64,000 bases of DNA, from assembly GCA_963922875.1 (NCBI GenBank), contig CAWUJH010000001.1, positions 186,001-250,000 on the forward strand, written 5' to 3'. The notes beneath the pieces were generated by a model that searched no databases, was not told the origin of the DNA, and was given only the letters and a program-made list of their open reading frames with translations. The stretch comes from Ketobacter sp963922875 (GTDB lineage: Bacteria > Pseudomonadota > Gammaproteobacteria > Pseudomonadales > Ketobacteraceae). This document shows, one piece after another, positions 52,907-62,038 of the stretch. Position 1 is the stretch's first letter. Each line of letters starts with the position of its first letter. A program made the position numbers and the translations under genes.

Positions 52907-53595
52907 TTCTACACCTTGTTTAGTCGATTTCCTTGGAAGAGAAGCCTGCTCTGCGGGGAGGAGCCAGTGCGAGCCTATTAAGTTTCGCAATGTTAAGTTA
53001 AGGCTATCAAGTGTGTCAATGTGCACACATGCTCATTATGGCAGAAGAAAAATGAGGAAAAATAACAATCAGTTTGTGCAAAAAATCACACAGCCTTGAG
53101 CAGTCTTTTGCACAATATTCTAGGAAGTTACCGTATTTCTAGCCACAAATTCATAGGCTAATTGGAGTCACTCCAACCGCTTCCGGGGACCTTTTCGATT
53201 GGTAAATTGAATAAATATTAAGCAATGGAATTGTGTGTTTTTTTGTAACATTATCCGCCTCGAAAGAGACCTAATAACATTAAGCTAATTCACTTAGTCA
53301 CACTCTAACTCATCTCAGGATTTATGGAAGGGAAATATTTGCCAGGCCTATAAATAACAAGAGCCTAGGAAATCGGCAAACAAGCCTTACGATCCAGAAT
53401 TTTAATTCATCAGCGCTAGCGGGGGCCACCAAAATCAAACAAGTTTTTCTTTGGTGACTGTCTTATTCACGTAATAGAAACCATTTATCAACACATGTGG
53501 CGTTGGTTTTTTAGATCAGACTATATATGATGTCCGGCGGTTTACATTACGAAGCCTATTGCCATTTTAGATCAATACGGATTACCGGAGTTACT
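52907..53595. other. Non-coding region of about 690 bases between divergent transcription units
   Basis: The left part carries the aroA promoter. The rest is AT-rich with no supported gene, RNA or terminator. The plus-strand gene for the calcium-repeat protein starts at the GTG 53596; its promoter was not identified. The frame open to ATG 53527 lacks a signal peptide at that end, so the region is probably untranslated. Confidence 0.5.
52990..53036 (-). promoter_or_regulatory. Promoter of the cluster's upstream operon with ArsR-like operator
   Basis: On the minus strand a perfect TTGACA -35 (53014-53019) is followed after 17-18 bases by a weak -10 (TAACAT or TTAACA, about 52990-52996). Overlapping the -35 on its upstream side is ATGAGCAT-GT-GTGCACAT (53019-53036), half-sites inverted at 6 of 8 positions. 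The half-site resembles that at the arsR promoter, but the spacer is 2 instead of 4 bases. Confidence 0.55.
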
Positions 53596-56500
53596 GTGAA
53601 AAAAGCCAAACTTATTTTCTTCTACGTCATTTCCTTATTGTTTTTGTCCACCTCCGCATCAGCAGCACTTGTTGACATAAAACAAAGTGGAAATATTGTT
53701 TACTTCGGGTTTTCAGCACCCAATAAGATCGTCCGTTACGACCTCACCAACCAAACTTTTTTAGCTGAATTAAATTTGGCAAAAGTTCCCACTGTGATGC
53801 ATATCTCTGATCAGCACATTTACATTGCGTCTCATCGAGAGGTGCGTCGATTTAATGTTGATGGCAGCGGTGATCAGTTTGTCAGGAATACCACATCAGA
53901 TGTGACAGGCTTAACCACTGTGAATGGCTATTTATTTATTGCCGAACAAAATTCAAACATGCTAACCATCAATACAAGCGATTTGTCACTAGCTGATTCT
54001 TGGGATTCTTCTTACTCAGGCACTGCGTATACTGGTTCAAATGAACAGAACGCCTATTACTACCGCACAACAGGTGTATCCCCTTCCGACATTCACAAAG
54101 TATCTATCAACAACAGCGGAATAAAAATATCCGATGTAGACAGTATTTACCATGGGGATTATCCCTCAGCTTCTCAGCTCTATCTGAATACGTCCGAAAA
54201 CAAGATTTACGATAATGCAGGCATCCTATACTTTGCAGCTGATTTAACCTATGCGGGTAGCCTAGCAGGAAGCATTGATGGGCTGACCTTTCAAGGAGAC
54301 AACCCCATCGCGCTGCGGGGAAATAGGCTCTATCTGTTTAACACCTCGCAAATAGAACAGGGGCAGCTATCACTTGACCATACACCAACTTATATAGCTG
54401 CGCATGGTGAAACGATATCCAGCTTTGTCTTGGATGGTAATAATGTCATAGCATACTCGATAGACATTTCGGCCTTTGAATTACCCAATTTCGGTGAGCC
54501 AGTAGATCCCCATGAACTGGCTTACGTGCCTGACATTATCGAGAGTGATCTGTCAGATCTTGTTTACCTTTACGATAAAGAATCACTCAGTATCTTTCGT
54601 TATTCAACACACCAAGAGGATTACATTGCAACTCTACCCTTGATAAATCCAGCGACCTGGATGAGCTATTCCAATGAGCAAAAGCGCCTCTATTTAGGTT
54701 ATCCGAGTGGCAAGATCACATATTTCGATATAACAGTTGATTCACCTTCGGAAATCCATTTTGTAAGCTTACCGCAAAGCGTTCTCGGTTTATTGGCTGT
54801 AGAAAATTACGTGTTTGCCGTAGACGCCTCTGGAGCCTGGGAGTCACACTATACTTTTGCTGCAAATGGTTCCATGATTGATTCCGAGGAATGGCGAAGC
54901 CCATCTGCTCAATACGTATGGAACCCCTACACCAAGCGCGTTTATCATCGCAGAGATGGATCCTCACCAAACGACATCGAGTGGACCGAAATAGACTCAG
55001 AAACAGGCATGCTGGGAAATGCTGGCGATTCTCCTTATCACGGTGACACTCTGTCCGTGCGGCTGCCATTTCGAATCAGCCCAGACGGCCAGCTTCTGTT
55101 AAATGGCGGTGGGCAATTAGTGGATGCTACCAGCTTAAGCGTATTGAATTCACTATCCAATAATATCGACGATGCAGCCTGGGTAGATGACACGCTGATA
55201 ACCGTAGCATCTGGATACCCAAAGCTCCAATTCTGGACAACAAATTACGAACTTGATTATGAATACCTAGTTCCCCAGTCAATGTCACTAAGAATCTTTG
55301 ACCATAATTCCCGGCTACTTGTTATTTCCCAAAAATCACAAGGGCCTTATTTCAAACTCTATGATTTAAATCCAATTCAGGACACCGATTCTGACGGAGT
55401 GCACGATTTGAAGGATAACTGTCAGCAAGTAAGCAATAAGGATCAACTGGATTTTGACGGCGATGATATTGGCGATGCCTGTGATGAAGATGATGACAAC
55501 GATAGCATTAGTGATGTAATAGAGCTTGCGGTTGGGCTGAACCCTATGGATGCTAACGATGCGTTGCTAGATTTGGATTCTGATGGATTTTCAAATCTAG
55601 TAGAACATCTAGCTGGCTCCAACATGAATGACAGTGCATCTACTCCAAAACCTATCAGTTCTTTTGCCGAAGACTTTGAAAATGGATGGCCAGTGGGCTT
55701 CTATTTAAACAGTGACGGATTACCATGGACGATTCAACCCCCCGGTAAAGAGAGCGCGACTGGTTTTCATTCCACTTATTTTTCGGGTGATTTGCAAGAG
55801 TCCTCGTTTTCATTTACTGGGTATTTTTCCACAGGCGCACTTGGCTTTTCTTATCAAACTATAGGCGCCTATGGTTACCGCTATGATCTTGAGATACTTG
55901 TAGATGGAGCGCTCAATAAAACCCTTAGCGGATCATCATCCAGTGATTGGCGAGATGCTAGCGTCACCTTATCAGAGGGGGTTCATACGATTAAGGTTAG
56001 GGTCGTAGCGGATTACCTTTATGGTAACGAGCAGCCGACTCATTTTAACATTGATAACTTCTATTTCTCAGCCGATTCTGATGGAGACCAGATTGCAGAT
56101 TTTCGGGATAACTGTCCTTTTGTGAGTAACACACGGCAAACCGATAGTGACAATGATGGTATTGGTGACAGCTGCGATAACGATCCCTACAGCCAAGATC
56201 AGGATGGGGATGGTTACGGCGATATCAAGGATAACTGTCCTGATATTTATAACCCTGAACAGGAGGACATTGACGATGATAATATCGGCGATGAATGTGA
56301 TCCGAGTGATGATCGACCTACGGACACGGATGAAGATGGCGTACCAGATTTTTGGGATAACTGCCCTCTGGTGGTTAATGAAAATCAGAAAAATCTGGAT
56401 GGTGATGGAGACGGAGACCTATGTGATACAGATATAGATGGCGACGGGATACCGAACGATATTGAAGATCAATATACATCGTTGGACAAATATGATCGCT

Positions 56501-57228
56501 ACGATGCCATGATGGACTCGGATAATGATGGAGCGACAAACGAATATGAAGTAGGCATCGGTCATTCCCCCGATACTTATGACTCCTATGATTCGATAGA
56601 TCTCCTGGAATACTTCCCGTTAGTTGAGTATCGAAAATTATACACCAACTCCACAGAGTATGTTAGAAGTCACATGAAACCTACCGATGATCCGAACACC
56701 TTTAGGTTGGAGCAAAGTGATGGCTATATATCTACCATACAAAGGCGTAATAACGGTATTTATCTGCTTAAAACTGAGCGTCAAGATAGCACCCTCAGCT
56801 ATTCTTACGAGGATTATCTCATCATTCCCAATCAGATGGTGCCTGGTGAAGTGCGAGAAGTTAATTTTCGGGTGATCATGACGGATGGGCAATCTGTTAT
56901 CTACAGTCATGATGCTACCGATAGGATTTATTTATCTGAGGTTGGTGAAACGTCCTGGAATGGAGAGCTATACCCATCGATTACCATTGTAGACTCTAGT
57001 GGTGAGCCGGTGGTTTTTCTTAAAGGAATTGCTGAAATTCAAGATGAAAGCAAGACTCTTGATGAATTTGACCTCATTGGGGAAACGTCTAATTCCAGTG
57101 ATCGTAATAACAATAGCAATTCCAACCCTGGGGATTCTGGTGGTTCAGGCGGTAGCACAGAAACAATCGTAATTGCTGCCTTGATATTATTCGTAATTGC
57201 TCGATCTCAAAAAAGACGACCGTCTTAG
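53596..57228 (+). CDS. Large secreted protein with propeller-like repeats and thrombospondin-3 calcium repeats
   Basis: The start is a GTG at 53596 with GGAG upstream, opening a signal peptide (to about SASA), 1210 residues in all. Residues about 25-590 are a repeat-rich region with beta-propeller character. Residues about 595-690 and 820-980 hold thrombospondin type 3 repeats with the D-x-D-x-D-G motif (DTDSDGVHDLKDNC, DFDGDDIGDACD, DGDGDGDLCD) that bind Ca2+. A jelly-roll-like domain sits between them. The C-terminus has Gly-Gly-rich GDSGGSGGSTE, a hydrophobic helix and a basic tail (RSQKRRPS), as in a GlyGly-CTERM sorting signal. The function is unknown; surface adhesion is plausible. Confidence 0.8.
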   Translation: MKKAKLIFFYVISLLFLSTSASAALVDIKQSGNIVYFGFSAPNKIVRYDLTNQTFLAELNLAKVPTVMHISDQHIYIASHREVRRFNVDGSGDQFVRNTTSDVTGLTTVNGYLFIAEQNSNMLTINTSDLSLADSWDSSYSGTAYTGSNEQNAYYYRTTGVSPSDIHKVSINNSGIKISDVDSIYHGDYPSASQLYLNTSENKIYDNAGILYFAADLTYAGSLAGSIDGLTFQGDNPIALRGNRLYLFNTSQIEQGQLSLDHTPTYIAAHGETISSFVLDGNNVIAYSIDISAFELPNFGEPVDPHELAYVPDIIESDLSDLVYLYDKESLSIFRYSTHQEDYIATLPLINPATWMSYSNEQKRLYLGYPSGKITYFDITVDSPSEIHFVSLPQSVLGLLAVENYVFAVDASGAWESHYTFAANGSMIDSEEWRSPSAQYVWNPYTKRVYHRRDGSSPNDIEWTEIDSETGMLGNAGDSPYHGDTLSVRLPFRISPDGQLLLNGGGQLVDATSLSVLNSLSNNIDDAAWVDDTLITVASGYPKLQFWTTNYELDYEYLVPQSMSLRIFDHNSRLLVISQKSQGPYFKLYDLNPIQDTDSDGVHDLKDNCQQVSNKDQLDFDGDDIGDACDEDDDNDSISDVIELAVGLNPMDANDALLDLDSDGFSNLVEHLAGSNMNDSASTPKPISSFAEDFENGWPVGFYLNSDGLPWTIQPPGKESATGFHSTYFSGDLQESSFSFTGYFSTGALGFSYQTIGAYGYRYDLEILVDGALNKTLSGSSSSDWRDASVTLSEGVHTIKVRVVADYLYGNEQPTHFNIDNFYFSADSDGDQIADFRDNCPFVSNTRQTDSDNDGIGDSCDNDPYSQDQDGDGYGDIKDNCPDIYNPEQEDIDDDNIGDECDPSDDRPTDTDEDGVPDFWDNCPLVVNENQKNLDGDGDGDLCDTDIDGDGIPNDIEDQYTSLDKYDRYDAMMDSDNDGATNEYEVGIGHSPDTYDSYDSIDLLEYFPLVEYRKLYTNSTEYVRSHMKPTDDPNTFRLEQSDGYISTIQRRNNGIYLLKTERQDSTLSYSYEDYLIIPNQMVPGEVREVNFRVIMTDGQSVIYSHDATDRIYLSEVGETSWNGELYPSITIVDSSGEPVVFLKGIAEIQDESKTLDEFDLIGETSNSSDRNNNSNSNPGDSGGSGGSTETIVIAALILFVIARSQKRRPS

Positions 57229-57241
57229 TCACTGAGTTAAG

Positions 57242-57267
57242 GCGTCCCAATTGGGACGCTTTTCTTT
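57242..57267 (+). terminator. Terminator after the calcium-repeat protein gene
   Basis: GCGTCCC-AATT-GGGACGC forms a perfect palindromic stem at 57242-57259, followed by TTTTCTTT. It lies 13 bases after the stop codon and between convergent genes. Confidence 0.9.
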
Positions 57268-57363
57268 ATGACGTGGATTCAATTTCCATAGCTACGTTGT
57301 ATACATATTTTTGAACCAGTCTTATTTGCTCTACTTGTTGACTGTTCAACTTAATGCACTAAT

Positions 57364-59256
57364 TTACACCACCACCGCCAAATTCCCTTTCGTCTCCAAC
57401 CAAGTCTTACGATCTGGAGCACGCTTTTTCGCCAGCAACAAATCCATTGATTCATTGGTATCATCGCCAGCTTCTATGGTGAGCTGAACCAAACGACGAG
57501 TATCCTTTGCCATGGTGGTTTCCCGAAGTTGCAGGGGATTCATTTCGCCCAAGCCTTTAAATCGAGTCACTTGAATATTGCCGCGTTTCTTCTCGGCTTT
57601 AATGCGGTCCAAAATACCTTGTCGCTCGGCTTCATCGAGAGCGTAATAAACATCCTTGGCCACATCAATTCGGTACAGCGGCGGCATGGCCACATACACA
57701 TGACCCGCCGACACCAGTGGCCGAAAATGCCGCACGAACAAGGCACACAATAGGGTGGCAATATGCAAACCATCAGAGTCCGCATCAGCAAGAATACATA
57801 CCCTGTTGTAACGCAATTGACTGAGGTCATCGGAGCCAGGCTCAAGGCCGATGGCAACGGATATATCATGCACTTCTTGTGACGCCAGGATTTGGCCTGA
57901 ATCCACTTCCCAGGTGTTTAGAATTTTTCCGCGCAATGGCATCACCGCTTGAAACTCTCGATCACGGGCTTGCTTGGCGGAACCACCGGCAGAATCCCCT
58001 TCCACTAAAAAAAGCTCGGAACGTTCGGAATCCTGAGAGGAACAATCCGCCAACTTCCCTGGCAATGCAGGCCCAGCCGTGACTTTTTTACGCACCACTT
58101 TTTTACTGGCGCGAAGCCGCTTCTGGGCATTGTTGATGGCCATTTCCGCCAGGCCATCGCCTTCCGCCGTATGCTGGTGCAGCCAAAGACTAAAAGAATC
58201 TTTCACCACCCCGGAAACAAAGGCCGCTGTCTGCCGGGAAGATAATTTCTCTTTGGTTTGACCAGCAAATTGCGGATCCTGCATTTTCACCGATAGCACA
58301 AAAGAACATTTTTCCCAAACATCTTCGGCAGTTAATTTGATACCCCTTGGTAACAAGTTGCGATTTTCACAATATTCCCGCATCGCTTCCAGCAAGCCGG
58401 TACGCAAGCCGTTCACGTGAGTACCGCCCTGTGCTGTGGGAATTAAATTCACATAGCCTTCGGTCACCAATTCGCCGCCTTCGGGTAACCACTGTACCGC
58501 CCAATCCACGGCTTCTGTCTCGGCACTCATGCTACCGATGAAGGGATCTTCTGGTAGCAAGGTCCAACCTTTATTCGCGGCCAACAAATAATCTTTTAGG
58601 CCATCTTCATAAAACCATTCATGCACCTCACCCGAGATTTGATCATCAAATTTAACGTGCAAACCCGGACATAAAACCGCTTTCGCTCTTAATAAATGCA
58701 CTAAGCGTGATACTGAATATTTCATGGTGTCGAAATATTTTTCGTTCGGTAGAAAACGAATAGCGGTACCGGTATTACGTTTTCCGCAGGTATCAATGAC
58801 TTCCAGTTCCTGCGCTTTTTCACCGTCTTTAAACGCCATCCGATAGACTTCACCATTTCGACGAATGGTAACCTCTAACATTTTTGACAGCGCATTGACT
58901 ACCGAGACACCCACACCGTGAAGGCCACCAGAAAATTGATAATTTTTATTGGAGAATTTACCCCCGGAATGCAACGTGGAGAGTATTACTTCCACCCCCG
59001 GCAGGCCTTTTTCCGGATGTATATCCACGGGCATGCCGCGACCATTGTCCACAACTTCCAAAGAGCCATCTTTAAAAAGCGTGACTTCAATTTTACTGGC
59101 ATGTCCTGCCAAGGCTTCATCCACACTGTTATCAATGACTTCCTGCGCCAAATGATTCGGCCGTGTGGTATCTGTATACATGCCAGGACGTTTACGAACG
59201 GGATCAAGCCCCGTTAAGACTTCTATGGATTCTGCGGTGTAATTGTCTGCTGCCAT
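57364..59256 (-). CDS. parE: DNA topoisomerase IV subunit B
   Basis: This 630-residue subunit (ATG at 59256; the frame extends to 59349) has the GHKL ATPase region (LAQEVIDNSVDEALAG, VDNGRGMPVDIH, SGGLHGVGVSVVNALS), a transducer domain, and the Toprim motif LVEGDSAGGSAKQARDREFQA with DADSDGLHI. ParE length and the SGGLHGVG and EGDSAGGSAKQ forms distinguish it from GyrB (about 800 residues). It decatenates daughter chromosomes with ParC. The order parE-yqiA-cpdA-yqiB-nudF is standard in gammaproteobacteria. Confidence 0.98.
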   Translation of the reverse strand: MAADNYTAESIEVLTGLDPVRKRPGMYTDTTRPNHLAQEVIDNSVDEALAGHASKIEVTLFKDGSLEVVDNGRGMPVDIHPEKGLPGVEVILSTLHSGGKFSNKNYQFSGGLHGVGVSVVNALSKMLEVTIRRNGEVYRMAFKDGEKAQELEVIDTCGKRNTGTAIRFLPNEKYFDTMKYSVSRLVHLLRAKAVLCPGLHVKFDDQISGEVHEWFYEDGLKDYLLAANKGWTLLPEDPFIGSMSAETEAVDWAVQWLPEGGELVTEGYVNLIPTAQGGTHVNGLRTGLLEAMREYCENRNLLPRGIKLTAEDVWEKCSFVLSVKMQDPQFAGQTKEKLSSRQTAAFVSGVVKDSFSLWLHQHTAEGDGLAEMAINNAQKRLRASKKVVRKKVTAGPALPGKLADCSSQDSERSELFLVEGDSAGGSAKQARDREFQAVMPLRGKILNTWEVDSGQILASQEVHDISVAIGLEPGSDDLSQLRYNRVCILADADSDGLHIATLLCALFVRHFRPLVSAGHVYVAMPPLYRIDVAKDVYYALDEAERQGILDRIKAEKKRGNIQVTRFKGLGEMNPLQLRETTMAKDTRRLVQLTIEAGDDTNESMDLLLAKKRAPDRKTWLETKGNLAVVV

Positions 59257-59272
59257 AAATTTTTTCTTCGTC

Positions 59273-59848
59273 TTATTGTAGAAATTCAAGAATGGTAGGT
59301 AAGTGCTGTTGGAAGTTTTGGAAACTGTGATCGCCTCCAGGCTCGACAATTTGTCGACAACCCGCGTACTTATTTACCGCCTGACGATAATCCAGAACTT
59401 CGTCCCCTGTTTGTACCAGCAGTAAATAACGCTCGAGCCGCGATGGTTTCTCCACATCCAAATTTTTTAACACCTGTACATGCTGCTCGGTAAAAATATA
59501 TTTTTCACCGGTGTATATGTTTTCATTTTCACCCAAATAGTCTGCCAGCAATTCATAAGGCCTGGTGGCTGGGTTCACTAATACTAGCGGCAGATTGTAT
59601 TTTTCCGCCACAAAAGTTCCATAAAATCCGCCCAGGGAACTCCCCACCAGCCCGACTCTGGCAGCAGATAGCTGATCCAGCAAACCCTCGAGTATTTCCA
59701 TGGCACGTGCTGGATCGTACGGAAGGCCAGGTACATGAAATTCAAACTGCGGCTGCTGCTGTACAGCCTGCCGAATCAACCGTGCTTTGGTGGAGGCAGG
59801 GGAGCTGTTAAAACCATGGATATAGATTAGATGGGACTTTTCAATCAT
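59273..59848 (-). CDS. yqiA: YqiA/YcfP family esterase
   Basis: This 191-residue small alpha/beta hydrolase has IYIHGFNSSPASTKA, the nucleophile motif GSSLGGFYG and the late GGDHSFQNF holding the catalytic His. This matches YqiA, an esterase of unknown physiological substrate. It lies 16 bases upstream of parE in the conserved operon. Confidence 0.93.
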   Translation of the reverse strand: MIEKSHLIYIHGFNSSPASTKARLIRQAVQQQPQFEFHVPGLPYDPARAMEILEGLLDQLSAARVGLVGSSLGGFYGTFVAEKYNLPLVLVNPATRPYELLADYLGENENIYTGEKYIFTEQHVQVLKNLDVEKPSRLERYLLLVQTGDEVLDYRQAVNKYAGCRQIVEPGGDHSFQNFQQHLPTILEFLQ

Positions 59849-59857
59849 AGCGCAAGG

Positions 59858-60664
59858 CTAATAGCCTTTTACGCTGTAATCAACTACAAAGTCCACTCCT
59901 GTGACACGAGACACGCCGGTATCCAGCTGGCCATTCTCATACAAATCGAGCCAGCGGTAGCCCGGGTTGGCCGTATCCACTGCAAAGTTTTGACTTTTGG
60001 GCATGAACTGCACACAGGTAGAAGGAACCGACATCAACTGTACGCCGTTACGTTCGGTGTGGAAGTGTTGATGCACATGGCCCCAAATAATAGAACGAAC
60101 ATGGCTAAAGCGATCAACGATATTAAAAAAATCAGCGGCATTGCCAACGATTTGCTGATCCAGCCAATAACTACCAACCGGGACCGGCTGATGGTGTAGG
60201 GCAATCATCACGTGATAATCTTTGGAAGATTCCAGTGCCTGCGCTAAAAATTCGAGTTCCGCCGCGGCAAAATTACCGGGTACCTTACCGCGAATGGTGG
60301 AATCTAACATTATAATCCGCCAGTTTGAGGCTTTGATGACACAGGGACTCATGTAGGCGGCGGCCTGATGATCAGCCATGATATCAGTGAGATCATGGTT
60401 GCCGGGCAACCAATATACAGGGCACTGAAACTGCTCCATATGGCGATGGAAACGGGCATAAGACTCCGGACTTCCATCTTGTGATAGATCGCCTGTGGCA
60501 AGCACCAAATCGGCCTCACTCTGCTCTGCTGCAATCAGGTCCATCACTTTGGCAAGGCTGTGCTCTGTGTTTAAACCAAGGAGCTTACCTTCGACACTTT
60601 CAAACAAATGACAGTCGGATAGCTGAACAATTCGAATTGAAGTCTGGTTTGAGTTTCTGACCAA
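59858..60664 (-). CDS. cpdA: 3',5'-cyclic-AMP phosphodiesterase
   Basis: This 268-residue metallophosphoesterase has the motifs of CpdA in order: QLSDCHLF, LATGDLSQDGS, LPGNHDLTD, ALHHQPVPVGS and WGHVHQHFH. It hydrolyses cAMP with a dinuclear metal centre, lowering cAMP signalling. The only start seen is TTG at 60664, since an in-frame stop lies 6 bases upstream. It sits 9 bases before yqiA. Confidence 0.93.
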   Translation of the reverse strand: MVRNSNQTSIRIVQLSDCHLFESVEGKLLGLNTEHSLAKVMDLIAAEQSEADLVLATGDLSQDGSPESYARFHRHMEQFQCPVYWLPGNHDLTDIMADHQAAAYMSPCVIKASNWRIIMLDSTIRGKVPGNFAAAELEFLAQALESSKDYHVMIALHHQPVPVGSYWLDQQIVGNAADFFNIVDRFSHVRSIIWGHVHQHFHTERNGVQLMSVPSTCVQFMPKSQNFAVDTANPGYRWLDLYENGQLDTGVSRVTGVDFVVDYSVKGY

Positions 60665-60868
60665 GGGTCAATCCATCTGAATATAAGAATAATCTTCATT
60701 AAGCTAACGGGTATGTACGCCATACCAGTTACGCATCTCACGAAATTCAGTATAACGGGTTTTTGGCACCTGTGCGTCCAAAAAGCTCTGATTTTGAAAG
60801 AGTAATAATGTGATTTATTGCATTTTTTGTATTTGTGGGGACCAGATCACGTCTTTTAGGTAACGGAA

Positions 60869-61309
60869 TTAACTATGCGCCATACTGTGGCGGGCCCGCA
60901 AACAAAACTCCAGCCATTCACCCAGAAAACTGTTTAGCTGGGCCTTCTCATCGGGGTAAAACATGTTTTTATTTGGGTAAGGATAGGCTTGTTGTAGATA
61001 ACGATTTTTCTGGAAAGACAACACTTCGGCCATTTGAGCGTCATGGTATAACCGCACGGTAATCAAGGGTTTCGGGATCCAATTATCCAGCAAGGATTCC
61101 TGATCCACCGCTAAGGTAACGGTATATTTGCTCCGCTCTACCACTCGAATTGAAACCTGTTTTAATTCGGACTTAACGCCTTCCAAAGCAAATAACCAGT
61201 GTTCAATATCATCGATTTCCGGCAACAGACGCATAAAGCGATGGTAATTGACTTCGCAATCACCAATGAGCTTGCGCAAATTCGGTGTATAACCTTTGAC
61301 TACTGCCAT
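60869..61309 (-). CDS. yqiB: DUF1249 protein YqiB
   Basis: The ATG at 61309 gives 146 residues beginning MAVVKGYTPNLRKLIGDCEVNYHRF-type sequence. Residues such as RLYHDAQMAEVLSFQ and YPYPNKNMFYPDEKAQLN fit the DUF1249 family. Its function is unknown; the gene is regularly next to cpdA and nudF. It overlaps nudF by 10 bases. Confidence 0.9.
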   Translation of the reverse strand: MAVVKGYTPNLRKLIGDCEVNYHRFMRLLPEIDDIEHWLFALEGVKSELKQVSIRVVERSKYTVTLAVDQESLLDNWIPKPLITVRLYHDAQMAEVLSFQKNRYLQQAYPYPNKNMFYPDEKAQLNSFLGEWLEFCLRARHSMAHS

Positions 61310-61923
61310 TTTGCCTGCAACCGTTGATAATTCAGCTGTAACCACTGCAATGCAATGATTGTTGCTGCGTTATTGATATAGTTTTCCTGCAGAATATGCC
61401 AAGCCTCTTCTCGCGGAAAAACCTGAACGAGGATATCTTCCCCTTCTTCTTTAACGCCATGAACTCCACCCACATGTGTGGAATCAATGCCACCACAAAA
61501 TAAATGTAACTTCTCACTACTGCCGCCAACACTGGAGTAATAATCACAGATCGCCTCCAGATCAAGGACATCACTTCCTGACTCCTCGATGGCCTCCCGG
61601 TGAGCCACATCTTCCAGGGATTCACCGGGTTCAATCATACCCGCCACCAATTCAAGTTGCCATGGCCCTTCCTTGGCATCAATTGCCCCAATTCGAAACT
61701 GCTCAAGCAGCACCACCGTATCTTTATAGGGATCGTAGGGCAGCACAGCAACGGATTCGCCTCGGTCAAAGCACTCCCGAGTCATAACGGGAGTCCAGCC
61801 GCCGTCCAGTAAACGGTGTTTCAGTCGATACTGCTGAACCTTGAAAAACCCCGAATAAACGGTTTTTTTTTCAATGATCTCAACATCCTTACGGCCAAAA
61901 CAATGTCCCTCAGATACCGTCAC
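61300..61923 (-). CDS. nudF: ADP-ribose pyrophosphatase (Nudix)
   Basis: This 207-residue protein begins at a GTG with AGAGG upstream. The Nudix box is complete (GMIEPGESLEDVAHREAIEESGS, matching GX5EX7REUXEEXGU). The N-terminal segment and VLLEQFRIGA match NudF, which splits ADP-ribose to AMP and ribose 5-phosphate. It is the first gene of the nudF-yqiB-cpdA-yqiA-parE operon. Confidence 0.95.
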   Translation of the reverse strand: MTVSEGHCFGRKDVEIIEKKTVYSGFFKVQQYRLKHRLLDGGWTPVMTRECFDRGESVAVLPYDPYKDTVVLLEQFRIGAIDAKEGPWQLELVAGMIEPGESLEDVAHREAIEESGSDVLDLEAICDYYSSVGGSSEKLHLFCGGIDSTHVGGVHGVKEEGEDILVQVFPREEAWHILQENYINNAATIIALQWLQLNYQRLQAKWQ

Positions 61924-62038
61924 CAGACACCTCTTAAAGTTCGCTAATCCGTTGCTTCCATTTTTATAAGGCTAGCCAGAAATTGCCTTTGTCACAACGA
62001 AAACTCCTTGACGAAATTCCAGAAAAAACTGTGGACCC

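Noticed and set aside
26021..53036. Ordinary phosphonate biosynthesis cluster
   Set aside because: A decarboxylase and a PhnW-type transaminase are present, but no PEP mutase, which starts all known phosphonate routes. The ArsR and ArsP-type genes favour arsenic. It remains the main alternative if a PEP mutase lies elsewhere.
26021..53036. Recent insertion by a mobile element
   Set aside because: No transposase, integrase, tRNA edge or direct repeat was seen at either end, and base composition looks similar to the flanks by eye.
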